In this document: positions 5,954-9,555 of the stretch, piece by piece
Position numbering within the stretch: position 1 is the stretch's first letter
Layout of the letters: each line of letters opens with the position of its first letter
From: CAJXZP01 sp963974475
GTDB taxonomy: Bacteria; Bacteroidota; Bacteroidia; Flavobacteriales_G; Salibacteraceae
Length of the DNA: 9,555 nucleotides
Assembly (NCBI GenBank): GCA_963974475.1
Contig: CAXBCR010000046.1
Coordinates: forward strand, 1-9,555
Reading direction: 5' to 3'
Notes under the pieces: model-generated
What the model was told of the DNA's origin: nothing
Databases searched by the model: none
What the model saw: the letters and a program-made list of their open reading frames with translations, nothing else
Made by a program: the position numbers and the translations under genes

Positions 5954-8041
5954 TTATTTTTCCATTTCTTTTAGCAACTCTTGGTATTGTTTCATTTCAT
6001 CACGAAGTCTGGCAGCTTCAATAAAATCAAGTGCTTTGGAGGCTTTTAACATTTTCCCTTTCGAGGTAGAAATCGCTTTTTCTAACTGCGAATGAGTCAT
6101 GTATTTTATTACAGGATCAGCCGCAAAAGAAATGGCATCATTTTCAGCATACGCTTGCCTTTGTGCTAGTACAGGATTGACATCCGCCACTGCTGTTTGC
6201 CCCATAATGGCGCTCGTTGAACGTTTTATTTGGGTAGGTGAGATGCCATATTTCTCGTTGTATTGCAATTGTTTTTCTCTTCGGTGATTCGTAGTGTCGA
6301 GCGTTCTTTGCATTGAACCTGTAATCTTATCGGCATACATGATAACCTTGCCTTTTACATTTCTAGCTGCCCTTCCTGCGGTTTGAGTCATGGAGGTTTC
6401 GGAACGTAAAAAGCCTTCTTTATCCGCATCCAATATGGCTACCAAACTCACCTCTGGTAAATCAAGTCCTTCTCGTAAAAGGTTGATACCTACTAACACA
6501 TCAAACTTACCTAATCGTAAATCACGTAAAATCTCCACCCGCTCCAAGGTATCTACTTCGGAGTGGATATACCTACATTTTACCCCGTTTTTAATAAGGT
6601 ATTTGGTCAATTCTTCACTCATTCGTTTGGTAAGGGTGGTCACCAAAACGCGTTCATCGGTACCTTGTCTTAAACGAATTTCTTCCAACAAATCATCTAC
6701 TTGCGTTCCCACCGGTCGAATCTCTATAATAGGGTCAATAAGTCCGGTAGGACGAATAACCTGCTCTACAAATAGACCCTCGGTTTTTTGTAATTCATAA
6801 TCGGCTGGAGTGGCGCTTACATAAATGGTTTGGTTTTGAATATTTTCAAATTCAGCAAAAGTTAGGGGACGATTATCCATTGCGGATGGCAGTCGGAATC
6901 CAAATTCAACCAAGTTCATTTTACGCGACCGGTCGCCACCATACATGGCTTTGATTTGCGAAACGGTGACGTGACTTTCATCAATCATCATTAGGTAATC
7001 GTCTGGAAAATAATCCAATAAACAGAAAGGACGTGAGCCGGGTTCTCGACCATCAAAATAGCGAGAGTAATTTTCAATTCCTGAACAGTAGCCTAATTCT
7101 CGAATCATTTCTAAGTCGTAGCTCACTCTTTCTTCTAGCCGTTTGGCTTCCAATGGCATTCCGTTATCCTTGAAATACTCGACCTGCTTGGTCATGTCTT
7201 CGGCAATAATAATCTGCGCACTTTTGATGGTTTCTTTCGAAGTCACAAAAATATTGGCAGGAAAAACGCGAATGTCTTGTAAGGCTTCTATTTTATCTCC
7301 CGAAACGGGATTAGTCATGTGAATCTCTTCAATCTCATCTCCCCAGAAAATCAACTTATAGGCATAATCTGCATAAGCTGGAAAAATATCGACCGAATCG
7401 CCAATAACTCGAAAGTTACCACGGTCAAAATCAGCGGTGGTTCGCGAATACAGCGCATCTACCAAACGATGCAAAACTTTGTTGCGACTAATGGTTTGGC
7501 CTACCTTCAACTCAATAATATTAGCGTTGAAATCTTGTGGATTACCGATTCCGTAAATGCAAGATACCGAAGATATTATAATCACATCTCTACGGCCAGA
7601 AAGAAGCGCTGAGGTAGCGGATAAACGTAATTTCTCTATTTCGTCATTAATAGATAAATCTTTTTCAATATAGGTTCCAGAACTTGGCATATAGGCCTCC
7701 GGCTGGTAATAATCGTAGTAAGAAACGAAATATTCTACCGCATTTTCTGGAAAAAACTGTTTGAACTCACCATACAATTGAGCCGCCAATGTTTTGTTAT
7801 GACACAGTACCAAGGTGGGTCTGCCCGTTTCTTGGATAACATTGGCCATTGTAAATGTTTTACCAGAACCTGTAACACCAAGCAATACCTGACTTTGGTC
7901 GCCATTGTTAACTCCCTCCACGAGTTGCGCAATAGCCTGAGGCTGATCCCCGGTTGGCTTAAATTCTGATGTGAGTTTAAAATCCAATTTTTTTAAATCT
8001 TTAGATGGTAAAAATACTTGTTTTTTAGCATTGCATGACAC
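5954..8041 (-). CDS. uvrB: UvrABC excinuclease subunit B
   Basis: The 695-residue protein is a full-length UvrB, the damage-verifying helicase-like subunit of nucleotide excision repair, which takes over from UvrA and recruits UvrC. Visible motifs are Walker A GVTGSGKT (55-62), the damage-gripping beta-hairpin SYYDYYQPEAY (107-117), Walker B/motif II MIDESH (352-357), motif III SATP (409-412) and motif VI QTAGRAAR (553-560). The C-terminal UVR domain, about 653-692 (FIEAARLRDEM), contacts UvrC. Family members usually begin near MxF...SEYKPTGDQP. Here 18 extra residues precede LDFKLTSEFKPTGDQP, and the matching Leu codon is TTG at 7987-7985, so translation may really start there (677 residues). 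The ATG at 8041 is kept as the only in-frame ATG. A terminator upstream separates it from yebC. No SOS box is evident. Confidence 0.98.
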   Translation of the reverse strand: MSCNAKKQVFLPSKDLKKLDFKLTSEFKPTGDQPQAIAQLVEGVNNGDQSQVLLGVTGSGKTFTMANVIQETGRPTLVLCHNKTLAAQLYGEFKQFFPENAVEYFVSYYDYYQPEAYMPSSGTYIEKDLSINDEIEKLRLSATSALLSGRRDVIIISSVSCIYGIGNPQDFNANIIELKVGQTISRNKVLHRLVDALYSRTTADFDRGNFRVIGDSVDIFPAYADYAYKLIFWGDEIEEIHMTNPVSGDKIEALQDIRVFPANIFVTSKETIKSAQIIIAEDMTKQVEYFKDNGMPLEAKRLEERVSYDLEMIRELGYCSGIENYSRYFDGREPGSRPFCLLDYFPDDYLMMIDESHVTVSQIKAMYGGDRSRKMNLVEFGFRLPSAMDNRPLTFAEFENIQNQTIYVSATPADYELQKTEGLFVEQVIRPTGLIDPIIEIRPVGTQVDDLLEEIRLRQGTDERVLVTTLTKRMSEELTKYLIKNGVKCRYIHSEVDTLERVEILRDLRLGKFDVLVGINLLREGLDLPEVSLVAILDADKEGFLRSETSMTQTAGRAARNVKGKVIMYADKITGSMQRTLDTTNHRREKQLQYNEKYGISPTQIKRSTSAIMGQTAVADVNPVLAQRQAYAENDAISFAADPVIKYMTHSQLEKAISTSKGKMLKASKALDFIEAARLRDEMKQYQELLKEMEK

Positions 8042-8096
8042 AAAAAGTGGCTTTCATGTTTTTGTGTAGCAGAAGCGATTTACAAGATCGCTGAAT
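8042..8096 (-). other. uvrB upstream region with small hairpin
   Basis: Between the yebC terminator and the uvrB ATG lies a 6-bp inverted repeat, AGCGAT (8074-8079) with ATCGCT (8087-8092), and a 7-nt loop. It has no T tract. No match to TAnnTTTG is found here. The closest box is TATTTTTA inside the annotated N-terminal extension of uvrB, which would fit a start at the TTG codon. Function is unknown. Confidence 0.3.
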
Positions 8097-8132
8097 AAAA
8101 AAGTCCCATCAAAATCATGTTCTAATGGGACT
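8097..8132 (-). terminator. Rho-independent terminator of yebC
   Basis: ATGGGACT (8125-8132) and AGTCCCAT (8102-8109) form a perfect 8-bp stem. Read leftward, the hairpin is followed by a run of T (complement of A8097-A8102). It lies about 20 nt after the yebC stop and separates yebC from uvrB. Confidence 0.85.
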
Positions 8133-8152
8133 AATAATATGAGGGAAAAAAA

Positions 8153-8887
8153 TTATCCCATGGTATGATATACGTTCATAACGTCTTCATCTTCTTCTAG
8201 TTTCTCTAATAACTTGTCCACCTCTGCTTCATCTGCTTCCGAAAGCTTGGTGGTAGTAGTTGGAATACGCTCGTAACCTGATTCTAGAATTTCAAATTCT
8301 CTATTTTCAAGTTCCTTTTGTATAGAGCCAAAACTCTCAAAAGGGCCGTAAATCATGATGGTGGCAACGCTGTTTTCATCGTCTTCGTCCGCTTCTTCTT
8401 CAAAAAGCTCTTCAATTCCAGCATCAATTAATTCAAATTCTAATTCCTCTGGATCCAAATCATTTTTCGGAATTTTAAAATGACATTGACGGTCAAACAT
8501 AAATTCAACCGAACCCGAGGTGCCTAAATTCCCATTGTTTTTGGAAAAGATAGAGCGCACATTGGCTACAGTTCTATTGTTGTTGTCGGTTGCGGTTTCT
8601 ACCATTATGGCGACTCCATGTGGTCCATATCCTTCAAAATTCACTTCTTTATAATCGGAAGTATCTTTGTCTTTCGCTTTTTTAATGGCACGATCCACAA
8701 TCTCTTTCGGCATATTGGCTGCCTTCGCATTTTGAATTACCGCACGTAATCGAGCGTTAGATTCGACTTCTGTACCACCTTCCTTGATGGCCATTACGAT
8801 GTCTTTTCCTATTCTAGAAAACGTCTTAGCCATTTTGGACCAACGTTTTAACTTACGTCCTTTTCTTAATTCAAATGCTCTTCCCAT
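8153..8887 (-). CDS. yebC: YebC/PmpR (TACO1) family protein
   Basis: The 244-residue cytoplasmic protein matches the whole YebC/PmpR family. It starts with MGRAFELRKGRKLKRWSKMA, then KTFSRIGKDIVMAIKEGG (21-38), which is the typical N-terminus and fixes the start codon. It continues with FEGYGPHGVAIMVE (84-97), NRTVANVRSIFSKNNGNLGT (104-123) with GSVEFMF, an acidic loop (159-173), and the C-terminal LEEDEDVMNVYH (230-241). The family was long annotated as transcriptional regulators. More recent work on bacterial YebC and mitochondrial TACO1 points to a role in translation, helping ribosomes through proline-rich stretches. Either way it is a core, vertically inherited gene. It is a single-gene unit with a candidate promoter upstream and a strong terminator downstream. 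An AAGGA abuts the ATG directly, too close for a normal Shine-Dalgarno. Confidence 0.95.
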   Translation of the reverse strand: MGRAFELRKGRKLKRWSKMAKTFSRIGKDIVMAIKEGGTEVESNARLRAVIQNAKAANMPKEIVDRAIKKAKDKDTSDYKEVNFEGYGPHGVAIMVETATDNNNRTVANVRSIFSKNNGNLGTSGSVEFMFDRQCHFKIPKNDLDPEELEFELIDAGIEELFEEEADEDDENSVATIMIYGPFESFGSIQKELENREFEILESGYERIPTTTTKLSEADEAEVDKLLEKLEEDEDVMNVYHTMG

Positions 8888-8907
8888 TCCTTGTAATTTT
8901 TGTGTGG

Positions 8908-8915
8908 CGAATTTA
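8908..8915 (-). promoter_or_regulatory. Candidate -7 box for yebC
   Basis: The minus strand reads TAAATTCG, again TAnnTTTG with C at position 7, about 20 nt before the yebC ATG. No TTG is found at the expected -33 distance. The leader would be roughly 14 nt. Confidence 0.35.
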
Positions 8916-8955
8916 ATGATTTTTTTGAGGTTTTAAAGGAGATTTTCGGGAGAAT

Positions 8956-9106
8956 AGCCTCAGAAAAAAAGCAACACGCAATGTTTATTAAACAATAATC
9001 AAAGGTTGTTGTGGTAGTCTGATAATTTGAGTGGTTTTTTGTTGATTTTGGTGGAGCTTTTTTTACTTCTTCATTCTTTGTTCCTTGTTGGGTGTTCGAA
9101 ATTCAA
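8956..9106. repeat. 150-bp intergenic repeat, copy A
   Basis: Begins AGCCTCAGAAAA and ends TTCGAAATTCAA. It aligns along its whole length with copy B at 9304-9453, about 85% identical by eye with one or two single-base gaps. Shared blocks include AACAATAATCAA, TTGTGGTAGTCT, GAGCTTTTTTTACTTCTT and ATTCTTTGTTC. It contains a 7-bp hairpin, ACAATAA (8992-8998) with TTGTTGT (9006-9012), using one G-T wobble pair. No ORF. Confidence 0.8.
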
Positions 9107-9195
9107 TTGCAGCGTTTTAAAATCCAAATAATTAAAACTTCATAGAGGATTTCCTCAATTAAATGGTTAACCGTAAAATAGCAAACCATACGACT

Positions 9196-9239
9196 TCCCC
9201 CTCTTCGTTCCGATAGTAATCGGAAGGGACTGAGGGGGA
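9196..9239. repeat. Nested hairpin with CCGAT/ATCGG core
   Basis: An outer 8-bp stem pairs TCCCCCTC (9196-9203) with GAGGGGGA (9232-9239). It encloses an inner perfect 7-bp stem, TTCCGAT (9208-9214) with ATCGGAA (9219-9225), and an AGTA loop. The inner core resembles the palindrome at 41-60. The right arm shares ACTGAGGGG with the 41-bp repeats further right. It could be an RNA hairpin or a palindromic element. Confidence 0.65.
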
Positions 9240-9276
9240 TTGATTCTCGAGTTTAATACATTTATCCCGGTAACCA

Positions 9277-9317
9277 AAATTAGCGTCTACGGACACTGAG
9301 GGGAGCCTCTGAAAAAT
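9277..9317. repeat. 41-bp repeat, copy 1
   Basis: The sequence starts AAATTAGCGTCTACGG and ends AGCCTCTGAAAAAT. It is identical to 9466-9506 except for one base (A at 9289, C at 9478). Its last 14 bp form the start of 150-bp copy B. It includes a small GAGG-GGAG-CCTC hairpin (9298-9309). Confidence 0.85.
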
Positions 9318-9453
9318 AAGCAACACTCAATATTCAATAAACAATAATCAATGGTTATTGTGGTAGTCTAATAACTGGAGGGTTTTTGTTGATTTTAGAT
9401 GAGCTTTTTTTACTTCTTTATTCTTTGTTCATCATTCTTTGTTCGAAATTCAA
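9304..9453. repeat. 150-bp intergenic repeat, copy B
   Basis: Second copy of the element at 8956-9106, starting AGCCTCTGAAAA and ending TTCGAAATTCAA. Here the internal hairpin ACAATAA (9341-9347) with TTATTGT (9355-9361) is fully Watson-Crick. The copy is flanked by the two 41-bp repeats, overlapping the first by 14 bp and stopping 12 bp before the second. No ORF. Confidence 0.8.
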
Positions 9454-9465
9454 AACCAAAAACTC

Positions 9466-9506
9466 AAATTAGCGTCTCCGGACACTGAGGGGAGCCTCTG
9501 AAAAAT
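9466..9506. repeat. 41-bp repeat, copy 2
   Basis: Matches 9277-9317 at 40 of 41 positions and starts 189 bp after it. What follows (TGTCCTTTC...) differs from the body of copy B, so this is either the head of a diverged third unit or a separate element. Its first bases pair with an inverted copy at 9528-9535. Confidence 0.85.
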
Positions 9507-9540
9507 TGTCCTTTCATAGCATAGGTTGACGCTAAGTTTG
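9506..9540 (+). promoter_or_regulatory. Possible rightward promoter leading out of the window
   Basis: TAAGTTTG (9533-9540) is a perfect TAnnTTTG box, and TTG occurs at 9506-9508. The 24-nt spacer is longer than the usual 17-23. It would start transcription near 9546 for a gene beyond the edge. It overlaps the right arm of the inverted repeat. Confidence 0.3.
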
Positions 9541-9555
9541 GTTTAAAAGACTAAA

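Larger units (their letters stand above)
9465..9540. repeat. 12-bp inverted repeat enclosing nested stems
   Basis: CAAATTAGCGTC (9465-9476) is mirrored by GACGCTAAGTTTG (9528-9540) with a single extra base. Inside, GGACA (9480-9484) pairs with TGTCC (9507-9511), and GAGG (9487-9490) with CCTC (9495-9498) around GGAG. All three stems nest in order. The shape suits a structured RNA or a very small palindromic element. There is no coding sequence inside. Confidence 0.5.
8888..9555. other. Gene-free, repeat-rich intergenic region
   Basis: No plausible coding sequence is seen in 670 bp upstream of yebC. The region is AT-rich and holds a pair of 150-bp repeats, a pair of 41-bp repeats, a nested hairpin at 9196-9239, a short GAGGA-TT-TCCTC inverted repeat at 9145-9156, and an inverted-repeat structure at the right edge. 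These are listed separately. No transposase, integrase or CRISPR architecture is present. Confidence 0.7.

Noticed and set aside
6390..6800. 136-residue ORF on the plus strand inside uvrB
   Set aside because: It is fully antisense to conserved UvrB helicase motifs. Its Ser/Arg/Lys-rich composition is that of a shadow frame.
7319..7612. 97-residue ORF on the plus strand inside uvrB
   Set aside because: Antisense shadow of a conserved UvrB segment with no independent features.
9275..9282. TAATTTTG on the minus strand, a perfect -7 box
   Set aside because: No TTG element lies 17-23 nt upstream, and the next gene in that direction (yebC) is nearly 400 bp away with a closer candidate box.
8956..9506. 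CRISPR array
   Set aside because: Only two copies of each repeat are present, with unequal lengths (41 and 150 bp) and no regular short spacers. No cas genes are nearby.
8888..9555. Remnant insertion sequence or diversity-generating template/variable repeat pair
   Set aside because: There is no transposase or reverse-transcriptase fragment in any frame. The differences between the two 150-bp copies are spread over many base types, not limited to adenines.

Overview
The window looks like an ordinary chromosomal stretch from a low-GC member of the Bacteroidota, most likely Flavobacteriia-like. The evidence is the protein families present (DUF4199, RprX/RprY-type two-component pair, short lipoproteins with a DDGSC-type repeat, Bacteroidota-type YebC and UvrB). 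In addition, several promoter candidates fit the -33 TTG / -7 TAnnTTTG pattern of the Bacteroidota primary sigma factor, and Shine-Dalgarno sequences are largely absent. I cannot name a genus from sequence alone.

Left end (1-417): no protein gene. It holds a perfect 20-bp palindrome between two 13-bp direct repeats, a rightward terminator for a gene outside the window, and a leftward tRNA-Pro(TGG) gene. The tRNA has its own promoter, a structured leader of about 90 nt and a terminator. Next, reading leftward, is a DUF302 gene followed after 1 nt by a small lipoprotein gene (1312-418). A 200-bp divergent intergenic region separates this pair from a stand-alone rightward DUF58 (vWA-like) gene (1513-2436).

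Centre (2449-4979): a leftward three-gene unit encodes a four-helix DUF4199 membrane protein, a sensor histidine kinase and an OmpR-family response regulator. The kinase and regulator genes are 2 nt apart, and a promoter candidate lies just before the DUF4199 start. The natural reading is a membrane-signalling cassette in which the kinase senses an envelope signal through a periplasmic domain of about 130 residues and phosphorylates the regulator. What DUF4199 contributes is unknown. A 63-residue two-helix membrane protein gene (5247-5438, rightward) follows after a mostly empty gap.

Right half (5435-8887): leftward genes for YebC (translation factor / former 'transcriptional regulator' family), then a clear terminator, then UvrB (nucleotide excision repair) and a small lipoprotein of unknown function 21 nt downstream of uvrB.

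Right end (8888-9555): 670 bp without genes. It is not empty. It holds two copies of a 150-bp imperfect repeat, two almost identical 41-bp repeats that flank the second copy, a nested hairpin, and at the edge a 12-bp inverted repeat enclosing further stems. This is the least explained part of the window. I see no defence system, CRISPR array, transposase or integrase, and nothing that forces the conclusion of a new protein system. The main candidates for something undescribed are the intergenic repeat family and the structured tRNA leader.
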